From Alnus glutinosa (Eukaryota; Streptophyta; Magnoliopsida; Fagales; Betulaceae), in assembly GCF_958979055.1 (NCBI RefSeq), contig NC_084888.1, forward strand, positions 9,409,501 to 9,473,500: a stretch of 64,000 nucleotides of DNA, given 5' to 3'. The position numbers and the translations under genes are program-made. Shown here one piece after another: positions 22,470 through 34,341 of the stretch. Within the stretch, counting starts at the first letter, position 1. Every line of letters begins with the position of its first letter. Below the pieces are notes generated by a model. That model searched no databases. It saw nothing but the letters and a program-made list of their open reading frames with translations, and was not told the DNA's origin.

Positions 22470-24878
22470 ATGCGCCATGGAAGAACTCTCGTCGCCAAAA
22501 CCCAAACAGCAAGAGCAAGAAGCAGCCTATCCAAAGTGGGAGACCTACTCCTGGTGGCCTCCCTCACCAAAACCCTCTCCGACTCCGGCACTCGAAACCT
22601 CGACCCTTCTTCCATCCCCCTCTCAGAGCCCCTCCTCCTCGACATCCTCCGCTCCTACTCCCTCCACCCCTCCAAGAAAATCGACTTCTTCGACTGGTGC
22701 AGGTCGTCTCTGGGACCAAACTACAAGCACTCCGCCTGCGCCTACGCCCACATCCTCCGCATCGCTTGCCGCGCCGACCACCTCCACGAGATTCCTCGCC
22801 TCTTGCTTTCCATGAAGGAAGACGGCGTCGCCGCCGATTCCGGGACTTTCAAGCTCGTACTCGATGCGTTGATTCGGTCCGGTAAGATCGACTTGGCGCT
22901 CGAGATTTTGGATCACATGGAGGAGCTGGAGCTGGGGGCCACCGCGAGCATGGATCCCAACATGTATAACTCGGTTCTTGTGGCTCTGATTCGGAAAAAC
23001 CAGGTGGGTTTGGCCTTATCTATCTTCTTTAAGCTTCTGGATGGTTCATCTTCAGTCCCCAGCTCCATTGCCTGTAACCAAGTGTTAGTTGCTCTTAGGA
23101 AAGCAAACATGAGGATGGAATTCAAACAAGTCTTTGATAAGCTTAGGGAGAAGAAAAGGTTTCAGTTTGATACTTGGGGTTACAATGTATGCATTCATGC
23201 ATTTGGCTGTTGGGGTGACTTGGCTACCTCTTTAGGCCTGTTCAAAGAAATGAAGGAGAAGAGTTTTGGGGCTTCTGGGGCATTGGATCCAGACATGTGC
23301 ACCTATAATAGCTTAATTCATGTCCTATGCTTGGTTGGGAAGGTGAAAGATGCACTAAATGTGTGGGAGGAATTGAAAGGATCCGGTCATGAGCCTGATG
23401 AGTTTACGTATCGAATACTTATTCAAGGGTGCTGTAAATCCTATCGATTGGAGGACGCAAGCAAGATTTTTAGTGAGATGCAGTACCATGGGTTTAGCCC
23501 GGATACTAATGTGTATAATTCACTCCTAGATGGGATGTTCAAGGCGAGGAAGGTCATGGAGGCCTGCCAACTGTTTGAGAAAATGGTTCAAGATGGGGTG
23601 CGAGCCTCATGTTGGACGCATAATATTGTGATTGATGGGTTGTTTAGGAATGGGAGGGCTGAGGCTGGTTACACGCTGTTTTGTGACTTGAAGAAGAAGG
23701 GTCGGTTTGTGGATGGTGTTACTTACAGCATTGTTGTGTTGCAACTTTGTAGGGAGGGTCTGCTTGAGGAAGCACTAAGATTGGTGGAAGAAATGGAAGG
23801 CAGAGGCTTTGTTGTTGATTTAGTCACTGTAACATCGCTCTTGATTGGGCTTCATAAGCATGGGCGGTGGGATTGGACAGAGAGGCTTATGAAGCATGTT
23901 AGGGATGGTAATCTGGTTGCTGATGTTCTGAAATGGCAGGCTGATATGGAGGCTTCACTGAAAAATCCACAGAGCAAGAGGAAGGATTATACACCAATGT
24001 TCCCATCAAAAGGCGACCTTGGTGAGATTATGAGTTTAATAAGTTCTGCAGACAGGGCGATGGACACGAACTTTGTTTCAAATGACCCTGGAATTGGAGA
24101 TGAAGAGACTTCATCCACTGATATTGATCAGTGGTCATCATCCCCGTATATGGATAAATTGGCTAGTCAAATGAAGTCCACCGAGGATTCTTCTCAGCCA
24201 TTTTCACTATCTAGAGGGCGAAGGGTTCAAACAAAAGGGTCAGGCTCTTTCGACATTGATATGGTTAATACTTTCTTGTCTATATTTTTGGCAAAGGGAA
24301 AGCTGAGCTTAGCGTGCAAGTTGTTTGAGATTTTCAGTGATATGGGTGTTGACCCTGTGAGCTACACTTATAATTCAATGATGAGTACATTTGTCAAGAA
24401 GGGCTATTTCAATCAGGCATGGGGTGTCCTAAATGAAATGGGTGAGAAGGTTTGCCCTGCAGATGTAGCGACATACAATGTGATAATCCAAGGCTTGGGG
24501 AAGATGGGAAGAGCAGATCTAGCCAGTTCTGTTCTGGATAAATTAATTAAGGATGGTGGTTATCTTGACATAGTTATGTACAACACCCTGATTAATGCGC
24601 TTGGGAAGGCTGGCCGGATTGAGGAAGTAAACAAGCTTTTTGAGCAGATGAAAACTAGTGGGATCAATCCGGACGTTGTCACTTTTAACACTCTCATTGA
24701 AGTTCATAGCAAGGCAGGTCGATTAAAGGATGCATATAAATTCTTAAAAATGATGCTGGATGCAGGCTGCTTGCCAAACCATGTTACAGACACGACTTTG
24801 GATTTTCTGGGAAAGGAGATTGAGAAATTGAGGTACCAAAAGGCATCAATCATGGGCAACAAGGATGATCCGTCCTGA
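22470..24878 (+). CDS. P-class pentatricopeptide repeat protein (At4g01570-like)
   Basis: An intronless 802-residue protein made mostly of 35-residue PPR motifs, for example TYNSLIHVLCLVGKVKDALN, VYNSLLDGMFKARKVMEACQ and MYNTLINALGKAGRIEEVNK. Repeats cover about residues 90-490 and 590-790; between them is a serine-rich, less ordered spacer (about 495-585). P-class PPR proteins bind organellar RNA in a sequence-specific way. The basic, serine-rich N-terminus (MRHGRTLVAKTQTARARSSL) suits an organelle-targeting peptide, but which organelle is not decided. Length agrees with Arabidopsis At4g01570, a neighbour of the RPF1 gene there. The last 30 codons and 3' flank belong to the duplicated block; the second copy of this end (41615) is non-coding. 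Confidence 0.92.
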   Translation: MRHGRTLVAKTQTARARSSLSKVGDLLLVASLTKTLSDSGTRNLDPSSIPLSEPLLLDILRSYSLHPSKKIDFFDWCRSSLGPNYKHSACAYAHILRIACRADHLHEIPRLLLSMKEDGVAADSGTFKLVLDALIRSGKIDLALEILDHMEELELGATASMDPNMYNSVLVALIRKNQVGLALSIFFKLLDGSSSVPSSIACNQVLVALRKANMRMEFKQVFDKLREKKRFQFDTWGYNVCIHAFGCWGDLATSLGLFKEMKEKSFGASGALDPDMCTYNSLIHVLCLVGKVKDALNVWEELKGSGHEPDEFTYRILIQGCCKSYRLEDASKIFSEMQYHGFSPDTNVYNSLLDGMFKARKVMEACQLFEKMVQDGVRASCWTHNIVIDGLFRNGRAEAGYTLFCDLKKKGRFVDGVTYSIVVLQLCREGLLEEALRLVEEMEGRGFVVDLVTVTSLLIGLHKHGRWDWTERLMKHVRDGNLVADVLKWQADMEASLKNPQSKRKDYTPMFPSKGDLGEIMSLISSADRAMDTNFVSNDPGIGDEETSSTDIDQWSSSPYMDKLASQMKSTEDSSQPFSLSRGRRVQTKGSGSFDIDMVNTFLSIFLAKGKLSLACKLFEIFSDMGVDPVSYTYNSMMSTFVKKGYFNQAWGVLNEMGEKVCPADVATYNVIIQGLGKMGRADLASSVLDKLIKDGGYLDIVMYNTLINALGKAGRIEEVNKLFEQMKTSGINPDVVTFNTLIEVHSKAGRLKDAYKFLKMMLDAGCLPNHVTDTTLDFLGKEIEKLRYQKASIMGNKDDPS

Positions 24879-25464
24879 CGAAAATTTTGCTACCAAGGTT
24901 GGTTCAAGCATAATCAGAATTCTTGCACCTTGCGACCAAATAATTCTCTGTTGACTAGAAAAACACAGAATGGAAGAGGTAGAACCCTGGATCATTGATT
25001 CATAATGAAAGAGCTGTAGTCAAATTTCTCGTTCCTTGAGTGTATTGTAATCTTTAACCAAGTTGCTTTATGTCTGGCAATTCGAGTTAAAGCCTAGTCA
25101 TCTTCTCAGATTGTCTGCTGCATTGCACCACGCGTCCATGCCTCAAAATATTGCAGTAACTTACTACAAATTCATCACAATGTTCAAAAATACAACCAGC
25201 CTTAATACATAAATATCCCAACTTTATTCAGACCTGAATACAATATTCGAACACACAATTACATGGCATACAAATTCATCCGTTACCTCCTGTAGTTTCA
25301 CTAATTCTCAAGATACGTATGCCATACATAATGTTTAGATAAATTTATAGTACAACGATACATTAAAATGTTCCCATCAAACCAGTTCCAAAACTTTCTT
25401 CCTCACAGCCAACTTTGTTAGTTATGAACTTGTATATAGTAATTGTTTTTCATATGCCTGCTAC
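24879..25464. other. convergent intergenic region between the PPR and PAP29-like genes
   Basis: 3' untranslated and spacer DNA of both genes, part of the duplicated block. No other feature. Confidence 0.6.
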
Positions 25465-27462
25465 TCAAGTGCCACCAATTTGTTTTTTCCTGCGGGGTCC
25501 TGTTCAGAGCAAAACTAGAATTAGAAAATTGGGAAAAAACAGTTGACATCAAATGGAAAACAAGTATACAGATAGATGCATTTGACAAGAACAATTAAAC
25601 CGGTATTCAACCTACTTCTAAACGGAGGAATGCTAGACATCCAAACACTTTTTTCCAGAATTTAATTCCAATTTGATGTGTCACAATCTCATGAGATCTA
25701 TCATTTTTCTTGTTGGAATCAAATTCTGAAAAAAAGTATTGAAATGTCAAGCATTTCTCTTCTACACATGTCACGGTAGCCAAAATGTGTCTTTACAAGG
25801 CAATGGATAACAAACAACAAAAATGAGGAGGATTTATTTGTGGTGTTTCCCATCTAATTTTTCTGGTATGTGAGTAGGGTAAGGGCCCTGGCAAGGATGG
25901 ACTTCAATCCTTCAAGGAGACCTGAGCCTAGAGGCTAGGTCTGTACCACCAAGAGAGAAGTGAAAAGTGAAAACACAAAGGTTAGGTTCCTAATAAATGC
26001 TTTTCTCTAAAGCTACAGGATAAGCTAAGAGCAGCATTAAGCAAGAAGCATGAATGGAACTTTAGGAAAGCTTACCGGTAGAGCTCTTGCTCCAGAGGAC
26101 CTGACCATCGATAGCAGTGAGATGCTGATCATCAAGGCGCTTCCATGTTTTGATTGACTTTACTGCACCCCAACCACCCTTTTCTGTTTTCTCCAAGTTC
26201 GCTACCACCACCCTTGCTCTCCTTGACCATCCAGCCTTCCCATAAGCATGGTATCCAAATCCCCCAGCATAACAGAGCTGTATAGTGTTTAGCTTGCCAC
26301 AGAAGTCGTTGAGATGATCATGGCCAGTGAAAGCTGCCTTTATATCCCCTGCAGCTACCATGGTCGTGAAGAAGCCAGAGTTCACAGAAGCAGAGCTAAT
26401 GCCTTCCTGTTTCACACCAGTGAAGTTGGTCGAGTCAAAACTTGCAGATTCCGGCAATGGAATGTGAAAGTATACAAGCCCCGGTGCAGGTCCTTTCTGA
26501 GCCTCTGGTTTGTCCATGTATGCTCTCTGCAATGAAAACAGGTATGGTTGATAAACAGATTATCATAAGTGTATTCTTTTTGTGATATTCTATACAAAAA
26601 AAGAGGTTAGTACCCGAAGCTTTGCAGAAGTGCGTTCAAACCAAAGTTGTTGAGAGGGTTTAATCCAACCATAGCCAGGGATGGAAGAAACGGTGGAATA
26701 ATCTCCACTGTCAAGGAAGTACAGATTGAGAACCGACTTGTTTTCAAAACCAGAGCCCTCAACCCCACCAACCTCGATGTTATAGTTCCCAAAACCATCA
26801 ATTATGTGGGCTTCCACAGGATTGACCCGAGACACTGTGTTCTTCAGGCCAACTATATGTTTCATCACCCCTTCCCTTGAGAGGGTAGATTCCTGATCAT
26901 GGTTCCCGAGAATGGCAGCCCATGGGATGTTGGATGAGATTGCTGGCGCAAATGCAGCATTCAAAGACTTGGCCGCATCCGTAGCGTCAAACCCGAAGAT
27001 GTTATCCCCTGTACCAAAAAGTTAACAGTCGCACAGGTTGAGTAGAATCCATAACCAAACATGCTCAGCTTAGCAAGCTTAAGATACTGTCATGGGGTTG
27101 AGTGCTGTTCTGTACATAGTAAAAAAGTGCCCACTTGCAATATTACTTGTAAAAGGAAGCAGCATAAAGAGAAGAAAGACGAGTAGTGTACCGGTGAAAA
27201 CAATGAGATGGGGTTTCTCGGCGAGGATCATGCGGCGGACAAAGGCGGTAGTGTTGAGGTCGGAGCAAGAGGCGACCTGTCTCGGGAGCACGTCCTCACA
27301 AGGCGTGGTCTTGCCGTCGGCATAATGCATGTCCGCCACTTGCAGTATCTTGAACTCCCCACTTTTCCCAAACCGCAGTTGTTGTTCCGCCGCGAAGCCC
27401 CAAATCGGAAGCCAATAAATACAAAGGACTGCCACTCCCATCAACTTCCAACACCCTTCCAT
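25465..27462 (-). CDS. purple acid phosphatase 29-like, copy A
   Basis: Exons 27462-27192, 27008-26614, 26526-26076 and 25499-25465 join in frame to 383 residues, the normal length for the PAP29 (At5g63140) group of calcineurin-like metallophosphoesterases. A hydrophobic signal peptide (LMGVAVLCIYWLPIWGFAA) indicates secretion. Metal-site motifs are present in order: VADMHYADG, GDNIFGFD, GNHDQES, YFHIPLPE and FTGHDHLNDFCG. Plant databases name this group 'probable inactive', but the metallophosphoesterase ligands look intact here. The fourth exon is only 35 bp (PRRKKQIGGT); without it the frame would run a few codons into intron 3 and stop. The substrate is unknown. Confidence 0.92.
25624..25760. 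mobile_element. palindromic MITE in intron 3 of PAP29-like copy A
   Basis: GGAATGCTAGACATCCAAAC ... CAGAATTTAATTCCA pairs with TTGGAATCAAATTCTG ... TTGACATTTC read on the other strand (arms about 45 bp). Copy B lacks this stretch. Confidence 0.75.
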
Positions 27463-28381
27463 TTTCTTCTGCTTATGGGGTTTTCTTCTTCTCTTTTCAA
27501 AGTTCAAACAAGCCCAGAAAATGCCCAACTCCGTAGTCTTATCTCTCTCCCCGACTTTCTTCCATATTCTTTGTTTACGCTCACAAAGAATGATTTGCTT
27601 TCAATAATTTATGCCCTGGGGCCTCGTATATTCCCACGGCAGAAGATATATACTTAAATACTTTGAGCTCTAATCCCCAATTAAGTCGGATTAGATTAAG
27701 GTAATTATCACCAAATCTGACCCTGTCTAAAATCGATGTTTCACCAATTTTAGATTTTTTATTTGCTCTGAAAATGAGATTAAGGTAATTAATTATCACC
27801 AAATGTTTCTACTTCTCTTCTAGTTGCAAAAATGGAAGATGTCTTCTTCACCTTCAACAACCTCTCATTAAGTGCCCTATGAATGCAGGAATTATGTTCT
27901 TCACCTAACCGGAACTGGGGTGGGCGGAAATTAAAACAAAAATCCAAAACAAAAAAAAAAACAAAAAACAAAAAAGAAAAAGAAAAAGAAAAAGAAAAGT
28001 TTAAACTTACTTTATGTCTTTTTGTGATCATCAATCCAATCCAAAACATTTGTGGACTAGGACTTGTTGTCGGAACACATGTTATCACGTGTACCTGTAC
28101 GGCCAAATTTTCCTTTAAATTAATTAATGAAATTTTTTTTAAGATAACTTCGTAAAATGTATCGAATTATACATCGTTTTAAATTAATCAACTGAAGTAT
28201 CCACGTTTTTAAATGTCTCACTTAAAAGTATTTTGTTAGGATTTTATCTTAAATCCTAACGGAGTATCCAAAATGCCCATTCTTTTTTAGGGGAAAAAAA
28301 AAAAGAAAAAAAAATAGGATTTAAGTGTTGGTCAGAATTTAATGGAATTTACAAAAATATTCATGAATGAATCTTTGATTC

Positions 28382-28413
<32 letters not shown>

Positions 28414-28641
28414 AGAAAAAGAAAAAGCATAGAGGTATTTTGGAATTTTTGCAAGATTTCACAGAAAATCCTAACCGAGTGCGAGTACCCTTAAGTGAGA
28501 CGTTTGAAAATGTGAATACCCTTGTTTGAAATGTTTGCTAGTTCAATACTCTTATCTCAAAACGACTTATAATTCGATACCATTTTGTAAAGTTATTCAT
28601 TTTTTTAATTAATCAATCTATTAACTTACCTATATTTTTAG
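27463..28641. other. upstream region of PAP29-like copy A
   Basis: AT-rich noncoding DNA, with A/GA-rich tracts near 27940-28000 and a T run near 28383-28407. The first ~260 bp match the copy B promoter closely; beyond that similarity is patchy. Confidence 0.5.
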
Positions 28642-28823
28642 GAGAAATGATCTCTACACTCATTTCTCACAACAGCCCCACAACAAGCTGACGTGGCAGG
28701 TAATATTTTATTATTTTTTTACAAAAAGAAAACAAAAGAAAACAAAAAAAATAATAAAATATTACCCGCCACGTCAGCTTGTTGTGGAGTTGTTGTGAGA
28801 AATGAGTGTATGGATCATTTCTC
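28642..28823. mobile_element. Mutator-type MITE with 9-bp target duplication TATTTTTAG
   Basis: The 182-bp element starts GAGAAATGATCTCTACACTC and ends with its reverse complement; the arms are about 80 bp. TATTTTTAG flanks both ends (28633-28641 and 28824-28832). Copy B has the uninterrupted site TATATTTTTAGAGAAC at about 45400-45415. Confidence 0.92.
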
Positions 28824-28832
28824 TATTTTTAG

Positions 28833-29523
28833 AGGACGCATTATTCAATACAATTAACTGAACATGTAATTTTCATATTTATTTTTAAAAATATATATAT
28901 CAGTTTAATAAACTAAATGAGAAAAATTTATGTGATTTGTCCCTTAATTAAATAGGCTTAAAGCATTCCCAGTGGCCTAACGGGACAAAGGGAACTGCAA
29001 ATTGCGTGTCCGGCACGGCAAAGAGAGGCCGGAGAAATCAACTGGAGCCACAAGACAGCAAAAACAACAATATATTTTAATGGGTTTTGCAGATCTTCAA
29101 ACATTTGATGAAGAATATTCAACTCATATCTATCTCATCACGGGCCTCAATAAACACCCTGGATGGCTGGATGTGGACAGTTACCATTTTGAAATCAAGC
29201 AGCGCCGTTGATTTTTTATAATTTTATGTCATCTTAATTAATCACTTGAATATTGAGTTTTAAGGTAATTTGAGTCCATTAACTATTTACTCCGTGACCT
29301 TTAATTTGCCGCTGTTTGTTGAGTGTCAAGGGAGGAATCTGTTAAAAAATAGAGAAAAAGAAAAAGAATCAACGCACCCTGTCACTGTCTGTCACTAAGA
29401 AATGCCAAATTTTCACACCTAAATTATTTGAATAGCTTAGAAAAAGAGGGAGAAAATAATAATAAAAAAAAAAAGGAAGAAGTTGCGAGGCCATGATTCT
29501 CATGGAATGGAGGACTCCGGCTA
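28833..29523. other. noncoding DNA of the duplicated block
   Basis: About 28995-29523 aligns with 45420-45990 in copy B. No gene was recognised. Confidence 0.5.
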
Positions 29524-29630
29524 AAGGATTACGCTTCTCTCAAATTATTTGTCCGAATTTAAAAAAATTTAGACAGGAAAGACAACTTATAAAACTTACA
29601 TGGCCAAATAAAAATTGGACCATCCAACCA

Positions 29631-29663
29631 GTAGCGAAGCCAGGATTCCGATTGAGAGGGGTT

Positions 29664-29697
<34 letters not shown>

Positions 29698-30949
29698 ATG
29701 AATAAAAAAAAAGTTGAAAAAAAAATAATTAAAAATATTGAAAAATATAACCAACAAAATAAACAAACAATTCAACAAAAGTTATTTATTGTTTAAAACA
29801 TATAAACAATAGGATGGTAATGGAAACTTTTTTTCTTAAGCAAGAATTTTTTGACAGGTTTGCTAAATTTACTTCGACATGAGCTCGTTTAAAAATTTGA
29901 TTGAAGCTTAATAGAATTATTGTTGTTCTCCGTAATATTATTAGGTAACTAGAAAAATATATTACATACATACAATTAAAATCTGTAACAAAAAAATATA
30001 TATTTATAAACAATTAATTTAGAAGAAAAATCTAAATATAAAAGCTTAATCAATGTAAAAGTTTAATTGGGTATCTGAAATTTTTTAAGAAAAAATTGAT
30101 TTGAATTGATACAAATTGTTGAAGGCTTGATACGAATAGTTGAAGGCTTAGAACAGGAGAGATATTGTAGAAAGAATTGTTGGGCATATTATGATCGATC
30201 GATTCTCTAATCGCAAATTCATTCTCTTTCTGTATTTTTTTTCTGATTTGTGAAACTCCAGTATATCTGTAGAAGAAGGTAAAAGTTGGCCCTTTATTTC
30301 ATGGGCCTCATGCTTTTCACTTTTCAGGATTATTTATCGTTGCATTCAAAGTCTTGTTTTATTGAAGTTTTTCAGGGCTAAAGAGTCTGGACTCAAAAGT
30401 GTGGACAAGGGTCCTCTCCATTTAAGTGTGAAAGTAAAGGTGTAGTTATTTTTTTACATTTTTTTCATTTGAAATGAAGATATTTTTTTCATTTAGTGTA
30501 ACAGTGAGGTACTGTATAGTTATCTTTTCATATTTTTTTGAAATGTGAAAAGACAACTACACTCCCACTTTTACACTAAATGAAGAAGATCCAAATTCTC
30601 AGTTGTGCGTTAAACATTATTTCTCAACATTAGTAAAACGGTGCGTTTCCATCACTTAAACGATGCGTTTTGGCAAAACATTAAAAGTCATCTTCAACCT
30701 TTCGTTTCATTGCTTGTACTGTGTGAATTGAGTCTGTGACCTTATTATCAACACCAGAACATAAAGAAAATTATGGCCATGAGTTGTGAATCCTGATCCT
30801 TGATCTTTAAAAATATTTGCCCCTTAAAGAACGGTTAAGGGTGGACAGACAGAACATCTGAAAATTTTTACAAGCAAAGGAAAGGGAATTTTTAGGAGGT
30901 GAGGGGGTGGCATTTGACCCCTCTCGACCCCCCTCTCTCCGCCCTTATG
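29631..30949. mobile_element. 1.3-kb nonautonomous hAT-like element with 8-bp target duplication TCCAACCA
   Basis: TCCAACCA lies directly outside both ends (29623-29630 and 30950-30957). The left end reads GTAGCGAAGCCAGGATTCCG then GAGAGGGGTTAA. The right end, reverse-complemented, reads CATAAGGGCGGAGAGAGGGG then CGAGAGGGGTCAA. 8-bp duplications and 'GGGGCGGAGCCAGG'-like ends are typical of plant hAT elements. The interior is AT-rich with no transposase. It contains another palindromic segment at about 30395-30600. Confidence 0.85.
30395..30600. mobile_element. palindromic MITE-like segment nested in the hAT-like element
   Basis: CTCTCCATTTAAGTGTGAAA ... GTGTAGTTATTTTTTTACAT is an imperfect reverse complement of ATGTGAAAAGACAACTACAC ... 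TTTACACTAAATGAAGAAG. Exact ends are unclear. Confidence 0.55.
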
Positions 30950-31085
30950 TCCAACCACTTATCCGATCAAATAGGTCTCGTAAACGGTCTCACATAATCA
31001 CCTACCAAAATTCTCTTAAATTATTTGAGAGGATCCTAATCTCCGCCAATAGCTAAAAAAGTTTGTAATCAGGACATTGCATAGT

Positions 31086-32742
31086 TAATAATATGGTTGA
31101 GCCATCAAGGTCAACACGAGTACACAAGATATTAGATATGCACAATCACAGTAATTAATGGGTGGTTCGAAGTTGTTAGTTGAGGTGCTGCTCATAGAAT
31201 AGACATTGATCCTAACTCAAAATTATTGTAACTTAAAACTGAAAATGATAGATTACAAATAAGCATGGCCGTAGCTAGGGGGTGTAAACCCCACTATATA
31301 TAAGCGGATAATATCTTTATTTCCCATCTGCACTGTTTTATATGTCAAAGTTTCGGTTTCGACCTGCGCGCGGATGACTGTTTGCTACCACTGCATCCTC
31401 AGATCCAACCTGCTATTCTCAGGCCAAGTGAGAGCATCATTTCATTGGCATCTTGCTATAGACTTAAATTATATGGGTCTTTTTTTAAAAAATAAAAAAT
31501 AAAAAATTATTATGAGCTTAATTTTTTAAATGGGCTTAATCCAATTTTTGAAATTAAATCCAGATATAGTCAACGTCGTTTTGAGATTAAATCCCGAAAC
31601 AACATCGTTTTACAAGTCAACTATTTATATATATATATATATAGGTAGGCAGAGGGGTGGATAACAATTAACCTATACTCCGTTATTCGCCTGCATATGT
31701 GTAAATAGTAAATATAGTATCAGCTCACCCGAGATTAGAGGTTAAAAATTCACTTGTAACCATGCAAACAGCCAACAGGCGGATCCGCCACCTGAAAAGT
31801 GAACACCCCTAAGAATAGGTCCTTCACAGGGGGCAGGAGGAACCACATGGGAGGGCTAGCTAGCCAGGACATTAATTTTGGTCAAATGGAAAAGATAATT
31901 TTACACTCAATGCGGAAGTGGCGAGGGTTTAGTTGTATCCACTTCCTAGTAAGCATAGCCGCTATCTGGCAAATCATTTGATTGAAGCCCTAAAGCTTTT
32001 ATCCGTGCAGAAGCTAGGCATGACAAGGCCTCCACATTCTTTCCAAATTCCAGAATGTAACATGTGATAGTAGCTAGACACGTACACTTCATTTTACTCT
32101 AGAATGGAGAATAAGAAAAAGTGGACATTCTGACAATTTGGCAGTATCATCCTGTCCTACATTTTGGAGGTTAAATGTATCGATCTACCATATAGATGTG
32201 CAACCGCATCAAATATGCCCGCCACCCACATATATAGCATAGGATCCAAATCTCCACTTCCTCAAGCTTCTAAACAAAGAAATATAATAGCCTACTTTAG
32301 CCACATTTGTTTATATCACTGCTTGCCTGGATCATTTTTTCTGGCTTCAAAGGCACAGGGAGAGCTTATAGCTTGCGTGAGTTCTTGCTTAAGCATTCCA
32401 ATCCAATCTACATGACATTTTGTATTACACTTTAAACACCAGCTAAAAAACTCCATGCAGCCAAATATTTTGCTTCACCATTCATTTATTAATTAACATT
32501 AATCTCTCTCATAACCCTTTAGGAACATCAGACTTAAACCTATTATAAACCTTCGAAAACTTCAGAAAACAAAGGTGAATTCTTTAGCCTATGCAGAAAG
32601 ATTTTATACAAGAACAATACATACAATGATCTATTTGGCTAAGCACAAACAGAATCCAACTATTTCTTGAAATAAAGTACATAAAGTCTGGATAATCAAG
32701 GCAGGAACACAGAATATAAAGGATAATGCTGATAAAGATAAT
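31086..32742. other. intergenic DNA
   Basis: No homology to copy B and no recognised gene. A short AT repeat occurs near 31630, and GGCCGTAGCTAGGGGG near 31266 recalls an hAT-like terminus. Confidence 0.4.
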
Positions 32743-34300
32743 AAAGTACATGTGGGCTGCTGGCTGATGATTGCAGTGTTCTTGTGGAGAGGATTACAGC
32801 CCGTATTGACTCATGGTTGACTCGGCACCTTTCTTTTGCTGGTAGACTCCAACTTATTAGTTCTGTTCTGGTTAGTCTTCATGTTTTTTGGGCTAGAGTA
32901 TTCATTCTTCCCATGAAGATTATCCGGATTATAGAGCAAAAATTGAACAGATTTTTGTGGAGTGGAAATGACTCAAAGGCCAAAGCTAAGGTGTCTTGGG
33001 ATAATATATGTTTTCCTAAGAAGGAAGGGGGGTTGGAGATCAAGCATTTGGAGGTTTGGAATAGGGCAGCTATGCTAAATCACATCTGGAGTTTGTTCAC
33101 TCGAGCATGCTCTTTATGGGTGGCTTAGGTGGAGACAACCTGGCTTAAGGGGAGAAGCTTTTGGCATGTCCCCATTCCAAGCTCTTGTTCTTGGAGTTTG
33201 AAGAAATTGTTAAAGGTTAGAGAATTTGCTCAGAAAAGTATTCGGTTTTCCATAGGTAGGGACAACGGAGTTTTTCTTTGGTGGGATCATTGGCATCCGG
33301 ATGGGTGTCTTTTGGAGAAATATGGTTATAGAGCAATGTATAATGCAGGTAGTCATGTGGATGCCCGTGTTTCTTCTATCATTAGAAATGGAGAGTGGTA
33401 CTGGCCGGCTGCTCGTTCGGACCAACTTGTCCAAATTCAAAGTAGGTTGCCTGAGATTCCTATAGGTGAATCTGATCAGCCTATTTGGAATTCCAAGAAA
33501 GGCTTGTATTCATGTGCTGATACTTGGGAGTTCCTTAGGGAAAAAAAACCTGTAGTTACTTGGTTTAAGGTTGTATGGTTTCCTTTGGCAATACCGCGCC
33601 ATGCTTTTATACTCTGGTTGGTTTTTAGAGGTGCCATTGTCACTAAATAAAAAATGTGTGGTTGGGGATTTGGTGGAGATACTCTATGCCGTTTCTGCTA
33701 TAGTTTTCAAGAAAATGTTGAGCATTTGTTCTTCCAATGTAGTTTCAGTCGTAGAGTATGGAGAGCTGCTATGGAGGGATGTATGACAAGACCTGAAATT
33801 GAATGGGAGAAAGTGAAGGGCTGGTATGAAGCTAAGTTTACCGGCAGAAGCTTAATGGCTAATCTCTGCAGATTATGCTTAGCTGCATCAATCTACCATT
33901 TATGGAAGCTCCGAAATGATCTTTGTCATGAAAACACTCCTAGGACAGAAGAGGTGGTGGTGAAGAATATTAGATGGGAGGTCCGGACGAGGGTGATGGC
34001 TAAAGGGAGGTTCAAGAGGTCTGCTCAAAATGAGAAGCTTGCTATGGAATTTGAGTTCTTTGGTTTAGTTTCCTGTTTCTTCTCTGTTTTCTGTAGTAGG
34101 TTGTGGTCTCTGGTTGGTTCTGTTTAGCTGGTTTCTCTTTGTGTATAGACTTGGGTTATAGTGTGGAGTTCCTGTCATAAGGACAGTGTGATTGTTTTCT
34201 CCAGTTTAGGGAGTGTGCTTCTAGTTTTTACTGGAGAGTTGTATATGATTGAGTTGATTCAATGAAAGCTTTTATTCATAAAAAAAAGAAAAAAAAGAAG
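32743..34300 (+). mobile_element. 5'-truncated LINE (C-terminal RT and zinc-binding region)
   Basis: A single reading frame with two in-frame stops (at 33126 and 33648) encodes the end of a plant L1-type ORF2: LSFAGRLQLISSVL, QKLNRFLWSGND, FPKKEGGLEIKHLEVWNRA, then CRFCYSFQENVEHLFFQCSF of the RT zinc-binding domain. The 3' end has an A-rich tail. AAAGATAAT occurs just before the 5' end (32734-32742) and just after the tail (34301-34309), a probable target-site duplication. Few breaks suggest moderate age. Confidence 0.9.
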
Positions 34301-34341
34301 AAAGATAATTAACTACCAGAGCTTAGGCCCAATATATCAAC

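Larger units (their letters stand above)
29524..31036. mobile_element. MITE (same family as 1661-1876) interrupted by an hAT-like insertion
   Basis: The left part is 29524-29630 (CTCAAATTATTTGTCCGAAT ...). The right part is about 30958-31036 (... TTAAATTATTTGAGAGGATC). Copy B carries the same MITE without the interruption at 46002-46180. Confidence 0.8.
24792..31085. repeat. segmental duplication, copy A
   Basis: From the 3' end of the PPR gene through the PAP29-like gene to CCGCCAATAGCTAAAAAAG and GGACATTGCAT near 31085, this matches copy B (41615-46216) at high identity. Differences are mostly later insertions: MITEs at 25624 and 28642 and an hAT-like element at 29631 exist only here. A third partial copy, C, lies at 35057-35477. 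Confidence 0.9.

Noticed and set aside
22445-22916. Overlapping frames at the start of the PPR gene
   Set aside because: Shadows of the GC-rich 5' coding sequence; the PPR frame explains the region.
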